This document shows positions 20,009 through 33,592 of a stretch of 64,000 nt of DNA, piece by piece. A program made the translations under genes and the position numbers. The stretch comes from Archivesica marissinica (taxonomy: Eukaryota; Mollusca; Bivalvia; Venerida; Vesicomyidae), in contig CM026390.1 of NCBI GenBank assembly GCA_014843695.1, positions 20,499,236-20,563,235 on the forward strand, in the 5' to 3' direction. Under the pieces are notes generated by a model that did not search any database, was not told where the DNA came from, and was given only the letters and a program-made list of their open reading frames with translations. Numbering within the stretch: position 1 is the stretch's first letter; every line of letters begins with the position of its first letter.

Positions 20009-23000
20009 AAAACATATTCTCCTTGACGGCACATGTAATTAGCAGTATATCGCTGCTGGTTCACATATTCTCCTTGACGACAGATGTAATTAGCAGTATA
20101 TCGCTGCTGGTTCACATATTCTCCTTGACAACAGATGTAATTAGCAGTATATCGCTGCTGGTTCACATATTCTCCTTGACGACACATGTAATTAGCAGTA
20201 TATCGCTGCTGGTTCACATATTCTCCTTGACGACAGATGTAATTAGCAGTATATTGCTGCTGGTTCACATATTCTCCTTGACGACAGATGTAATTAGCAG
20301 TATATCACTGCTGGTTCACATATTCTCCTTGACGACAGATGTAATTAGCAGTATATCGCTACTGGTTCACATATTCTCCTTGACGACAGATGTAATTAGC
20401 AGTATATCGCTGCTGGTTCACATATTCTCCTTGACGACAGATGTAATTAGCAGTATATCACTGCTGGTTCACATATTCTCCTTGACGACAGATGTAATTA
20501 GCAGTATATCGCTGCTGCTTCACATATTCTCCTTGACGACAGATGTAATTAGCAGTATATCGCTGCTGGTTCACATATTCTCCTTGACAACAGATGTAAT
20601 TAGCAGTATATCACTGCTGGTTCACATATTCTCCTTGACGACAGATGTAATTAGCAGTATATCGCTGCTGGTTCACATATTCTCCTCGACGACAGATGTA
20701 ATTAGCAGTATATCGTGCTGGTTCACATATTCTCCTTGACGACAGATGTAATTAGCAGTATATCGCTGCTGGTTCACATACTCCTTGACGACAGATGTAA
20801 TTAGCAGTATATCGCTGCTGGTTCACATATTCTCCTTGACAACAGATGTAATTAGCAGTATATCGCTGCTGGTTCACATTCTCCTTGACTACAGATGTAA
20901 TTAGCAGTATATCGCTGCTGGTTCACATATTCTCCTTGACGGCAGATGTAATTAGCAGTATATCACTGCTGGTTCACATATTCTCCTCGACGACAGATGT
21001 AATTAGCAGTATATCGCTGCTGGTTCACATATTCTCCTTGACGGCCCATGTAATTAGCAGTATATCGCTGCTGGTTCACATATTCTCTTTGACAGCACAT
21101 GTAATTAGCAGTATATCGCTGCTAGTTCACATATTCTCCTTGACAACAGATGTAATTAGCAGTATATCGCTGCTGGTTCACATATTCTCCTTGACGACAC
21201 ATGTAATTAGCAGTATATCGCTGCTGGTTCACATATTCTCCTTGACGACAGATGTAATTAGCAGTATATTGCTGCTGGTTCACATATTCTCCTTGACGAC
21301 AGATGTAATTAGCAGTATATCACTGCTGGTTCACATATTCTCCTTGACGACAGATGTAATTAGCAGTATATCGCTGCTGGTTCACATATTCTCCTTGACG
21401 ACAGATGTAATTAGCAGTATATCACTGCTGGTTCACATATTCTCCTTGACGACAGATGTAATTAGCAGTATATCGCTGCTGGTTCACATATTCTCCTTGA
21501 CAACAGATGTAATTAGCAGTATATCGCTGCTGGTTCACATATTCTCCTTGACGACACATGTAATTAGCAGTATATCGCTGCTGATTCACATATTCTCCTT
21601 GATGACAGATGTAATTAGCAGTATATTGCTGCTGGTTCACATATTCTCCTTGACGACAGATGTAATTAGCAGTATATCACTGCTGGTTCACATATTCTCC
21701 TTGACGACAGATGTAATTAGCAGTATATCGCTGCTGGTTCACATATTCTCCTTGACGACAGATGTAATTAGCAGTATATCGCTGCTGTTCACATATTCTC
21801 CTTGACGACAGATGTAATTAGCAGTATATACTGCTGGTTCACATATTCTCCTTGACGACAGATGTAATTAGCAGTATATCGCTGCTGGTTCACATATTCT
21901 CCTTGACGACAGATGTAATTAGCAGTATATCGCTGCTGGTTCACATATTCTCCTTGACAACATTTGTAATTAGCAGTATATCACTGCTGGTTCACATATT
22001 CTCCTTGACGACAGATGTAATTAGCAGTATATCGCTGCTGGTTCACATATTCTCCTCGACGACAGATGTAATTAGCAGTATATCGCTGCTGGTTCACATA
22101 TTCTCCTTGACAACAGATGTAATTAGCAGTATATCACTGCTGGTTCACATATTCTCCTTGACGACAGATGTAATTAGCAGTATATCGCTGCTGGTTCACA
22201 TATTCTCCTTGACGACAGATGTAATTAGCAGTATATCACTGCTGGTTCACATATTCTCCTTGATGACAGATGTAATTAGCAGTATATCGCTGCTGGTTCA
22301 CATATTCTCCTTGACGGCACATGTAATTAGCAGTATATCGCTGCTGGTTTACATATTCTCCTTGACGGCACATGTAATTAGCAGTATATCGTTGCTGGTT
22401 CACATATTCTCCTTGACGACAGATGTAATTAGCAGTATATCGCTGCTTGTTCACATATTCTCCTTGACAACAGATGTAATTAGCAGTATATCGCTGCTGG
22501 TTCACATATTCTCCTTGACTACAGATGTAATTAGCAGTATATCGCTGCTGGTTCACATATTCTCCGTGACGGCAGATGTAATTAGCAGTATATCACTGCT
22601 GGTTCACATATTCTCCTTGACGACAGATGTAATTAGCAGTATATCGCTGCTGGTTCACATATTCCTCTTGACGGCCCATGTAATTAGCAGTATATCGCTG
22701 CTGGTTCACATATTCTCTTTGACAGCACATGTAATTAGCAGTATATCGCTGCTGGTTCACATATTCTCCTTGACAACAGATGTAATTAGCAGTATATCGC
22801 TGCTTGTTCACATATTCTCCTTGACGACCCATGTAATTAGCAGTATATCGCTGCTGGTTCACATATTCTCCTTGACGACAGATGTAATTAGCAGTATATT
22901 GCTGCTGGTTCACATATTCTCCTTGACGACAGATGTAATTAGCAGTATATCACTGCTGGTTCACATATTCTCCTTGACGACAGATGTAATTAGCAGTATA

Positions 23001-26000
23001 TCGCTGCTGGTTCACATATTCTCCTTGACGACACATGTAATTAGCAGTATATCGCTGCTGGTTCACATATTCTCCTTGACGACAGATGTAATTAGCAGTA
23101 TATCACTGCTGGTTCACATATTCTCCTTGACGACAGATGTAATTAGCAGTATATCGCTGCTGGTTCACATATTCTCCTTGACGACAGATGTAATTAGCAG
23201 TATATCGCTGCTGGTTCACATATTCTCCTAGACGACAGATGTAATTAGCAGTATATCGCTGCTGGTTCACATATTCTCCTTGACGACAGATGTAATTAGC
23301 AGTATATCGCTGCTGGTTCACATATTCTCCTCGACGACAGATGTAATTAGCAGTATATCGCTGCTGGTTCACATATTCTCCTTGACGACAGATGTAATTA
23401 GCAGTATATCGCTGCTGGTTCACATATTCTCCTTGACGACAGATGTAATTAGCAGTATATCGCTGCTGGTTCACATATTCTCCTTGACGACAGATGTAAT
23501 TAGCAGTATATCGCTGCTGGTTCACATATTCTCCTTGACGGCCCATGTAATTAGCAGTATATCGCTGCTGGTTCACATATTCTCTTTGACAGCACATGTA
23601 ATTAGCAGTATATCGCTGCTGTTTCACATATTCTCCTTGACAACAGATGTAATTAGCAGTATATCGCTGCTGGTTCACATATTCTCCTTGACGACACATG
23701 TAATTAGCAGTATATCGCTGCTGGTTCACATATTCTCCTTGACGACAGATGTAATTAGCAGTATATTGCTGCTGGTTCACATATTCTCCTTGACGACAGA
23801 TGTAATTAGCAGTATATCACTACTGGTTCACATATTCTCCTTGACGACAGATGTAATTAGCAGTATATCGCTGCTGGTTCACATATTCTCCTTGACGAAA
23901 GATGTAATTAGCAGTATATCGCTGCTGGTTCACATATTCTCCTTGACGACAGATGTAATTAGCAGTATATCACTGCTGGTTCACATATTCTCCTTGACGA
24001 CAGATGTAATTAGCAGTATATCACTGCTGGTTCACATATTCTCCTCGACGACAGATGTAATTAGCAGTATATCGCTGCTGGTTCACATATTCTCCTCGAC
24101 GACAGATGTAATTAGCAGTATATCACTGCTGGTTCACATATTCTCCTTGACGACAGATGTAATTAGCAGTATATCGCTGCTGGTTCACATATTCTCCTCA
24201 ATGACAGATGTAATTAGCAGTATATCGCTGCTGGTTCACATATTCTCCTTGACTACAGATGTAATTAGCAGTATATCGCTGCCGGTTCACATATTCTCCT
24301 TGACGGCAGATGTAATTAGCAGTATATCACTGCTGGTTCACATATTCTCCTTGACGACAGATGTAATTAGCAGTATATCGCTGGTTCACATATTCTCCTT
24401 GATGACAGATGTAATTAGCAGTATATCACTGCTGGTTCACATATTCTCCTTGACGACAAATGTAATTAGCAGTATATCGCTGCTGGTTCACATATTCTCC
24501 TTGACGGCAGATGTAATTAGCAGTATATCGCTGCTGGTTCACATATTCTCCTTGACGACACATGTAATTAGCAGTATATCGCTGCTGGTTCACATATTCT
24601 CCTTGACGACAGATGTAATTAGCAGTATATCGCTGCTGGTTCACATATTCTCCTTGACAACAGATGTAATTAGCAGTATATCGCTGCTGGTTCACATATT
24701 CTCCTTGACGACAGATGTAATTAGCAGTATATCGCTGCTGGTTCACATATTCTCCTCGACGACAGATGTAATTAGCAGTATATCGCTGCTGGTTCACATA
24801 TTCTCCTTGACTGCAGATGTAATTAGCAGTATATCGCTGCTTGTTCACATATTCTCCTTGATAGCACATGTAATTAGCAGTATATCGCTGCTGGTTCACA
24901 TATTCTCCTTGACGACAGATGTAATTAGCAGTATATCGCTGCTGGTTCACATATTCTCCTTGACGGCCCATGTAATTAGCAGTATATCGCTGCTGGTTCA
25001 CATATTCTCATTGACAGCACATGTAATTAGCAGTATATCGCTGCTGGTTCACATATTCTCCTTGACAACAGATGTAATTAGCAGTATATCGCTGCTGGTT
25101 CACATATTCTCCTTGACGACACATGTAATTAGCAGTATATCGCTGCTGGTTCACATATTCTCCTTGACGACAGATGTAATTAGCAGTATATTGCTGCTGG
25201 TTCACATATTCTTCTTGACGACAGATGTAATTAGCAGTATATCACTGCTGGTTCACATATTCTCCTTGACGACAGATGTAATTAGCAGTATATCGCTGCT
25301 GGTTCACATATTCTCCTTGACGAAAGATGTAATTAGCAGTATATCGCTGCTGGTTCACATATTCTCCTTGACGACAGATGTAATTAGCAGTATATCACTG
25401 CTGGTTCACATATTCTCCTTGACGACAGATGTAATTAGCAGTATATCACTGCTGGTTCACATATTCTCCTCGACGACAGATGTAATTAGCAGTATATCGC
25501 TGCTGGTTCACATATTCTCCTCGACGACAGATGTAATTAGCAGTATATCACTGCTGGTTCACATATTCTCCTTGACGACAGATGTAATTAGCAGTATATC
25601 GCTGCTGGTTCACATATTCTCCTTGACGACAGATGTAATTAGCAGTATATCGCTGCTGGTTCACATATTCTCCTTGACTACAGATGTAATTAGCAGTATA
25701 TCGCTGCCGGTCACATATTCTCCTTGACGGCAGATGTAATTAGCAGTATATCGCTGCTGGTTCACATATTCTCCTTGACGACAGATGTAATTAGCAGTAT
25801 ATCGCTGCTGGTTCACATATTCTCCTCGACGACAGATGTAATTAGCAGTATATCGCTGCTGGTTCACATTCTACTTGACGACAGATGTAATTAGCAGTAT
25901 ATCACTGCTGGTTCACATATTCTCCTTGACGACAGATGTAATTAGCAGTATATCGCTGCTGGTTCACATATTATCCTTGACGACAGATGTAATTAGCAGT

Positions 26001-29000
26001 ATATCGCTGCTGGTTCACATATTCTCCTCGACGACAGATGTAATTAGCAGTATATCGCTGCTGGTTCACATATTCTCCTTGACGACACATGTAATTAGCA
26101 GTATATCGCTGCTGGTTCACATATTCTCCTTGACGACAGATGTAATTAGCAGTATATCACTGCTGGTTCACATATTCTCCTTGACGACAGATGTAATTAG
26201 CAGTATATCGCTGCTGGTTCACATATTCTCCTTGACGGCACATGTAATTAGCAGTATATCGCTGCTGGTTTACATATTCTCCTTGACGGCACATGTAATT
26301 AGCAGTATATCGTTGCTGGTTCACATATTCTCCTTGACGACAGATGTAATTAGCAGTATATCGCTGCTTGTTCACATATTCTCCTTGACAACAGATGTAA
26401 TTAGCAGTATATCGCTGCTGGTTCACATATTCTCCTTGACTACAGATGTAATTAGCAGTATATCGCTGCTGGTTCACATATTCTCCTTGACGGCAGATGT
26501 AATTAGCAGTATATCACTGCTGGTTCACATATTCTCCTTGACGACAGATGTAATTAGCAGTATATCGCTGCTGGTTCACATATTCTCCTTGACGGCCCAT
26601 GTAATTAGCAGTATATCGCTGCTGGTTCACATATTCTCTTTGACAGCACATGTAATTAGCAGTATATCGCTGCTGGTTCACATATTCTCCTTGACGACAG
26701 ATGTAATTAGCAGTATATCGCTGCTGGTTCACATATTCTCCTTGACAACAGATGTAATTAGCAGTATATCACTGCTGGTTCACATATTCTCCTTGACGAC
26801 AGATGTAATTAGCAGTATATCGCTGCTGGTTCACATATTCTCCTAGACGACAGATGTAATTAGCAGTATATCGCTGCTGGTTCACATATTCTCCTTGACG
26901 ACAGATGTAATTAGCAGTATATCGCTGCTGGTTCACATATTCTCCTTGAGGACAGATGTATTAGCAGTATATCGCTGCTGGTTCACATATTCTCCTTGAC
27001 GACAGATGTAATTAGCAGTATATCTCTGCTGGTTCACATATTCTCCTTGATGACAGATGTAATTAGCAGTATATCGCTGCTGGTTCACATATTCTCCTTG
27101 ACGGCACATGTAATTAGCAGTATATCGCTGCTGGTTTACATATTCTCCTTGACGACACATGTAATTAGCAGTATATCGTGCTGGTTCACATATTCCTTGA
27201 CGACAGATGTAATTAGCAGTATATCGCTGCTTGTTCACATATTCTCCTTGACAACAGATGTAATTAGCAGTATATCGCTGCTGGTTCACATATTCTCCTT
27301 GACTACAGATGTAATTAGCAGTATATCACTGCTGGTTCACATATTCTCCTTGACGGCAGATGTAATTAGCAGTATATCACTGCTGGTTCACATATTCTCC
27401 TTGACGGCCCATGTAATTAGCAGTATATCGCTGCTGGTTCACATATTCTCTTTGACAGCACATGTAATTAGCAGTATATCGCTGCTGGTTCACATATTCT
27501 CCTTGANNNNNNNNNNNNNNNNNNNNNNNNNNNNNNNNNNNNNNNNNNNNNNNNNNNNNNNNNNNNNNNNNNNNNNNNNNNNNNNNNNNNNNNNNNNNNN
27601 NNNNNNNNNNNNNNNNNNNNNNNNNNNNNNNNNNNNNNNNNNNNNNNNNNNNNNNNNNNNNNNNNNNNNNNNNNNNNNNNNNNNNNNNNNNNNNNNNNNN
27701 NNNNNNNNNNNNNNNNNNNNNNNNNNNNNNNNNNNNNNNNNNNNNNNNNNNNNNNNNNNNNNNNNNNNNNNNNNNNNNNNNNNNNNNNNNNNNNNNNNNN
27801 NNNNNNNNNNNNNNNNNNNNNNNNNNNNNNNNNNNNNNNNNNNNNNNNNNNNNNNNNNNNNNNNNNNNNNNNNNNNNNNNNNNNNNNNNNNNNNNNNNNN
27901 NNNNNNNNNNNNNNNNNNNNNNNNNNNNNNNNNNNNNNNNNNNNNNNNNNNNNNNNNNNNNNNNNNNNNNNNNNNNNNNNNNNNNNNNNNNNNNNNNNNN
28001 NNNNNNNNNNNNNNNNNNNNNNNNNNNNNNNNNNNNNNNNNNNNNNNNNNNNNNNNNNNNNNNNNNNNNNNNNNNNNNNNNNNNNNNNNNNNNNNNNNNN
28101 NNNNNNNNNNNNNNNNNNNNNNNNNNNNNNNNNNNNNNNNNNNNNNNNNNNNNNNNNNNNNNNNNNNNNNNNNNNNNNNNNNNNNNNNNNNNNNNNNNNN
28201 NNNNNNNNNNNNNNNNNNNNNNNNNNNNNNNNNNNNNNNNNNNNNNNNNNNNNNNNNNNNNNNNNNNNNNNNNNNNNNNNNNNNNNNNNNNNNNNNNNNN
28301 NNNNNNNNNNNNNNNNNNNNNNNNNNNNNNNNNNNNNNNNNNNNNNNNNNNNNNNNNNNNNNNNNNNNNNNNNNNNNNNNNNNNNNNNNNNNNNNNNNNN
28401 NNNNNNNNNNNNNNNNNNNNNNNNNNNNNNNNNNNNNNNNNNNNNNNNNNNNNNNNNNNNNNNNNNNNNNNNNNNNNNNNNNNNNNNNNNNNNNNNNNNN
28501 NNNNNNGTAATTAGCAGTATATCGCTGCTGGTTCACATATTCTCCTTGACGGCAGATGTAATTAGCAGTATATCGCTGCTGGTTCACATATTCTCCTTGA
28601 CGGCAGATGTAATTAGCAGTATATCGCTGCTGGTTCACATATTCTCCTTGACGGCAGATGTAATTAGCAGTATATCGCTGCTTGTTCACATATTCTCCTT
28701 GACAGCACATGTAATTAGCGGTATATCGCTGCTGGTTCACATATTCTCTTTGACAGCACATGTAATTAGCAGTATATCGCTGCTGGTTCACATATTCTCC
28801 TTGACGACAGATGTAATTAGCAGTATATCGCTGCTGGTTCACATATTCTCCTTGACGACAGATGTAATTAGCAGTATATCGCTGCTGGTTCACATATTCT
28901 CCTTGACGGCACATGTAATTAGCAGTATATCGCTGCTGGTTCACATATTCTCCTTGACGACAGATGTAATTAGCAGTATATCGCTGCTGGTTCACATATT

Positions 29001-29558
29001 CTCCTTGACGGCAGATGTAATTAGCAGTATATCGCTGCTGGTTCACATATTCTCTTTGACGGCACATGTAATTAGCAGTATATCGCTGCTGGTTCACATA
29101 TTCTCCTTGACGGCACATGTAATTAGCAGTATATCGCTGCTGGTTCACATATTCTCCTTGACGGCAGATGTAATTAGCAGTATATCGCTGCTGGTTCACA
29201 TATTCTCCTTGACGACAGATGTAATTAGCAGTATATCGCTGCTGGTTCACATATTCTCCTTGACGGCAGATGTAATTAGCAGTATATCGCTGCTTGTTCA
29301 CATATTCTCCTTGACAGCACATGTAATTAGCAGTATATCGCTGGTTCACATATTCTCCTTGACGACAGATGTAATTAGCAGTATATTGCTGCTGGTTCAC
29401 ATATTCTCCTTGACGACAGATGTAATTAGCAGTATATCGCTGCTGGTTCACATATTCTCCTTGACGACAGATGTAATTAGCAGTATATCGCTGCTGTTTC
29501 ACATATTCTCCTTGACGACAGATGTAATTAGCAGTATATCGCTGCTGGCTCACATATT
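20009..29558. repeat. 51-bp satellite, at least 165 copies plus an assembly gap
   Basis: Unit CACATATTCTCCTTGACGAC + AGATGTAATTAGCAGTATAT + CGCTGCTGGTT. Variants are GGCAGATG, GACACATG, AACAGATG, AGCACATG, GGCCCATG, CACTGCTGG and TTGCTGCTGG. Ordered variant runs recur, as at the GGCCCATG marker (21041, 22671, 23538, 24963, 26592, 27404). Unit length 51 = 17 codons without stops in two frames on opposite strands, so open frames of hundreds of codons are artefacts. The array lies inside the large intron between 18381 and 39963. Confidence 0.97.
27507..28506. other. Assembly gap of exactly 1000 N
   Basis: One thousand N inside the 51-bp satellite. The round number indicates a placeholder, so true array length is unknown. 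Confidence 0.98.
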
Positions 29559-29739
29559 TATGCTATTTGTGTCCATTATGTTGGTGTTTCTACAACGTGA
29601 CTCATATATCAATTGTGTCATTGTGTGTGTATCACCGTAAGTCCTTGAAATATGATATTGATATTTTTATGTCGTCACCAATTATGGCAAGGAGGCATTA
29701 CCCCGTAAAATACTGAATAAATTGGAAGGAATGTGCTAA

Positions 29740-29887
29740 CAACATAGATCAGCCGCAGTGTAACATAGCACCACGTCTGATCAGTATCTATGTTGTTTGC
29801 AATTCAGCCAAGTGTTTTAGCTCCACTATCCAAATAGCAAACTATCTAGAACCTGTTCAGATTCACGCTAGCATGCAAAGAGTTAAT
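29740..29887. mobile_element. Decayed TTAA-MITE remnant
   Basis: AACAACATAGATCAGCCGCA and GATCAGTATCTATGTTGTTT are the palindromic core of family 1. The right end GCATGCAAAGAG-TTAA matches the end of the chimeric element at 6194. Confidence 0.55.
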
Positions 29888-29924
29888 AGCTAGCTTGTGT
29901 CATGCTCCAACCCATAAGGTTATC

Positions 29925-30260
29925 TATAGTAAAAGTAAAGTACGGTAAAGTGTTTGTTTATTATATTGTCACCTCTATTGAGATTGCCAGCCATTTCTGA
30001 CATACATGTACCGTATTTAGCTATGTATAGTGCGCACATTTCTGACATACATGTACCGTATTTAGCTGTGTATAGTGCGCACATTTCTGACCTACATGTA
30101 TGAGATATCTCCTTATGAACATTGGTACTTCCCATTGTTATCCTTGCGCAAGCTGGCCTGATGCCATGCTGGCAATCAATTGGTAACCATTATCTAACTC
30201 GCTTGCAGCTTACAAACTGGCAATATCAGAGGTTCAAACCTTCGACCGCTCGCTCCAGAT
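29925..30260 (-). mobile_element. SINE-E, copy 2, with internal 45-bp duplication
   Basis: Reverse copy. The tail complement TGTTTGTTTATTATATTGTC is at the left, CCAGCCATTTCTGAC follows, and head-related sequence (GGTTCAAACCTTCGACC complement) is at about 30230. Inside, a 45-bp segment (CATTTCTGACATACATGTAC, CGTATTTAGC) is repeated two to three times at 29992-30100. Confidence 0.55.
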
Positions 30261-30365
30261 GTGGAATATGCTTTAGCTATGCTGTTCACTCAAACCAGAA
30301 TAAATGTTGGAAGGGTACCCGGGGTATTTCTCTACCAATAGTACCTAGCTGCAATGTCACCATAT

Positions 30366-30640
30366 GATCTAACATGTTGGACTGGTAATCCAGGGATCTC
30401 GGGTTTGATCCCCCGCCTGACCCTAGTAAAACTAACAGTCTTTCAGATGGGATGGACGTTAAACCGAGGTCTCGTGTCGGTGCTGTACACCGTGCACGTA
30501 AAAGAACCAGAGGAGACTCTGGAATGGGTCTCTGTCTGTATCATTGCACTATCCTCCAAAATCTAAAATGACTAATCTCCCCAGGAGGATTCACTGAAAT
30601 GGGCAACCGGTAGCGACGATAAATAAATGTAAAACACACA
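30366..30640 (+). mobile_element. SINE-A, copy 6 (5' truncated)
   Basis: Starts within the head at AACATGTTGGACTGGTAATC; box B is mutated (GGTTTGATCCC). The body is complete with a small duplication GATGGGATGGACG, and the tail is GTAAAACACACA. Confidence 0.88.
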
Positions 30641-31189
30641 TGACCTAAGCTGTTTGTGAGACTAATCTCCAAAAACAAACATACTATTGAGTGAAAATTT
30701 CACAATTTAATGTTCACATTTCATGACATAAATTATGATAATTATCCTTCTAATGAATTATCCTGTTTTATAGAACACATGTAGTACTGGATGTTTGCCA
30801 GTTAATCCTGCTTTAGATCATTTTATTCTTTTATATCATGCCAACCTCTTCTTGTTAACACGTTTTCAATTGGTTGAATGAGGTCACATGACATCATTTG
30901 TAGTAATTACTTGATTATAATGGAAACTGATTACAGGAGAAGGATGATGTCGTGTAGCTACTAGTGAGTATGATGAAATTGCAGCGTGCTAGATACAGAT
31001 TGATATGGTAGTTTGATGATGCGTTCTAGTTCTGCATAATTTTACACCCTAGTTCTGCATATTGTTTCTTTGTAACTATATAAACACTAATACACTGACC
31101 CTGCAATTCTGCCTGCTTTAACATGTACAATACTTGTTGTTTTATTTATAGCTTTACTGACCTTGAAGGGTCAGGTAAGCTTTTTGTGA
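30641..31189. other. AT-rich intronic DNA, nothing recognised
   Basis: Unique-looking sequence with no exon, array or TE terminus that I can support. Confidence 0.5.
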
Positions 31190-32060
31190 AACAAGGACCA
31201 GTCTTGTTCTTCGATAGTTGGATTCTTCTTCTCATGAACCAATAGAAGAAATGTTTCCATAGTTGGTCTATATCATCCTGATGACAATATCCACCAAGAT
31301 TTGTTCAAATAGAATCCCTGTGTGAAAATAACTAGATCACTAGGTCAATTTAATGGGAAACATTTAAATGGCTTCTTCTGATTATAACCAGATAGAAATT
31401 GATTAAATTTGGTTAGTAATATCTTTACGGCAACATCCACCAAGATGTTTTCAAATAGAGTCACTGTGTGAAAATAACTAGATCACTTAACCCTTTCAAC
31501 ACCACAGACCTCTATATAGGCTTACAAAAAGTGTAGATCCAGATGAGCCGGCTCGTGACTAGCCGTCTCATCAGGATCTGAACTTTTTGCAAGTAGTATT
31601 ACTAATTTTAGACAAAATTACCCATCTTGATAAATGAACTGGTCCGAATGTAATTTTCTTATTCATTTATTGGTCTAAGAATATCATGGACCAGTCCATG
31701 TCAGTTACTTGGTGTTGAAAGAGTTAATGGGAAACATTTAAATGACTGATTATAACCAAATTGGTAGAAATTGATTAAATTTGGTTAGTAGTATCTTTAC
31801 GGCAACATTCACCAAGTTTGTCCAAAGTTAGTCACCTGATTCAAAGACTAGGTCACAAGGTCAAGTGATTATTGATGTATTGTCATGAACCATGAACCAA
31901 TAGTAGGAATGTTATCAAATTTGATCTAAAGCATACATTGCTTACAACAAGATTGTTTAAATGGAGGCCCAGACTGAAGATGAAATATGTCACTAGGTCA
32001 AGTTAATGGGAAACCTTTAAACGACCTTGTCTCTTTGAAAGCTTAATTGTGTCTCTTTGT
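31190..32060. repeat. Diverged dispersed repeat in about three partial copies
   Basis: Recurring blocks: ACTAGATCACT(AGGTCA), TTAATGGGAAACATTTAAAT, GAAATTGATTAAATTTGGTT, ATCTTTACGGCAACAT(C)CACCAAG. One block is split by the MITE at 31491-31723. Class unknown. A palindrome CTGACCTTGAAGGGTCAG sits at 31157. Confidence 0.6.
31491..31723 (+). mobile_element. piggyBac-like MITE (TTAA family 2)
   Basis: 233 bp between TTAA 31487-31490 and 31724-31727. Ends CCCTTTCAACACCACAG and GGTGTTGAAAGAG. It holds a central palindrome GATGAGCCGGCTCGTGAC / GAGCCGTCTCATC. Excision restores GATCACTTAATGGGAAAC, a block present elsewhere in the flanking repeat. Confidence 0.88.
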
Positions 32061-32476
32061 GCCATCCGATTCCAATTGTTTCTTCATTTTCATGTAGTTC
32101 AGGCACTACCCTAACTTGTATTGCTTGCACCTTAACCTATATACCCAGAAACAGAAATAATAATAGCAGAGAGAATGTATGAGGTAGAAAGCAAATTAAT
32201 CACATGTAAATGTTGCCTAGGCTTATAGGTAGGGTAGGACTGTATATGTGTTTCCAGCTGTCCAACCATCCATAAAATCTTACCTGGCATTCCTCGGTAC
32301 AGCCTACCTTCTTAATGATCACAAAATATAAACAAAGTGTTCAGGAGATGCGGACCGGAACGGACACAAAATATGGCCACTTTGACCTTGACCTAGTTTG
32401 AACTGATGGGTTGTAGCATAGGTTACTGCACGTTGTGTCGATGTGACGAACGTTTAACCCAAGATTTATGAAAATC

Positions 32477-32974
32477 CTTTAAAGAGACATTACATCATAA
32501 AATGCATAAGGACTGCATTTAGCAGTAACTATTGCTATACTGCAAATTCTTCCAAAATATAATTCGAACACTAACTTTCAATCAATAAACAGTGTTTTTG
32601 CAGTTTACAGACTCTCAAAAGTAGGATTTCGTATGACGGTCAGCCATGCTCCTGAACTGATGTTTGTTTATTATTGGAGTCTATGCTATACGTGTGATAC
32701 TGTCGATTGTAGATAATTTAAAATCGGATTAGTGTAAAGATAAATATGCAAAGGCACAAATATGAGATATAACGGTAAACCTGTACCATAAATGTTGTCA
32801 TTCATGATACACGAGTGTTATTACACATGGATGTTGGCCATATTTACATTACTTTGTTATGTCAACAAACGTCGTATATGACATTTGTTTATTATTTGAA
32901 ATATGTCAAATATTTGGAAAACAATTATACTATAAATAGGAAATTACATTCACCGATGTAGTTTCGCTTTAAGA
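32477..32974. mobile_element. Possible MITE, termini CTTTAAAG
   Basis: Left end CTTTAAAGAGACATTACATC; reverse-complemented right end CTTAAAGCGAAACTACATCG. The right end is the unit triplicated at 32930-33118. The left half (TGCAAATTCTTCC, AAACAGTGTTTTTGC) is also partly inverted against 34840-34990, which suggests a family relation. Confidence 0.5.
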
Positions 32975-33118
32975 GGTTTTGAAGATATTTTTATACCATA
33001 AAATAGGAAATTACATTCACCGATGTAGTTTCGCTTTAAGAGGTTTTGAAGATATTTTATACCATAAAATAGGAAATACATTCACCGATGTAGTTTCACT
33101 TTAATGGGTTTTGAAGAT
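32930..33118. repeat. About 65-bp tandem repeat, 3 copies (MITE right end)
   Basis: Unit AAAATAGGAAATTACATTCA, CCGATGTAGTTTCGCTTTAA, GAGGTTTTGAAGATATTTT. Copy 3 is the most diverged. Confidence 0.9.
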
Positions 33119-33339
33119 GTCTGTTAAGGACGTATGGCTACTGGACTACCATCACTTATGGGAATTTATAGCCACATACGAGCTAACCTTAGACAACATG
33201 ACGATAGATCTATTGTTCTCATAGCCATGTAAGTAAGTATGTGTGCATGGTCGTATCAAGGCCATTCCTATAATCCCCATCACTGCTTCGCTTTTGCCGA
33301 TGACAATGTGAAAGACTGACCTTCAATTAACAACGCTAT

Positions 33340-33592
33340 TAAAAAGTTTAAATTTTAACCATTGCGAAACAAGTTCTAACAACTTATATTAATCACTCTC
33401 GTTGGCGCGGATGAAAGCATAAAAATGTGATCATTCGTGTGAGAGGAAACTGGAGTACCCGGAGAAAACCCACCTGTCCGATCTGGCGACCACCGTACCA
33501 TCTCTCATACTACCCGGTCCGAGGATCGAAACCAGGTTGCATTGGTGAGAAGCGAGCGCGCTAACCACTGCGCTAATCGGACAGCTATTGTC
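33340..33592 (-). mobile_element. SINE-B, copy 4, near full length
   Basis: Tail complement TTGCGAAACAAGTTCTAACA and ATATTAATCACTCTCGTTGG, body GGAGAAAACCCACCTGTCCG, box B complement GGATCGAAACC, head complement CCACTGCGCTAATCGGACAG. This is the best-preserved SINE-B of the window. Confidence 0.9.

Noticed and set aside
20009..29558. CRISPR-like array (regular 51-bp repeats)
   Set aside because: There are no unique spacers; the whole unit repeats, and the DNA is eukaryotic.
20023..29640. Open frames of 200-800 codons on both strands
   Set aside because: Produced by a 51-bp unit lacking stops; no start context, splice signals, codon-position bias or flanking gene structure.
31139..31180. Micro-exon TTTATTTATAG/CTTTACTGACC...TCAG/GTAAGC
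   Set aside because: Phase 0 entry meets TGA at once, and the segment is a palindrome found in the surrounding dispersed repeat.
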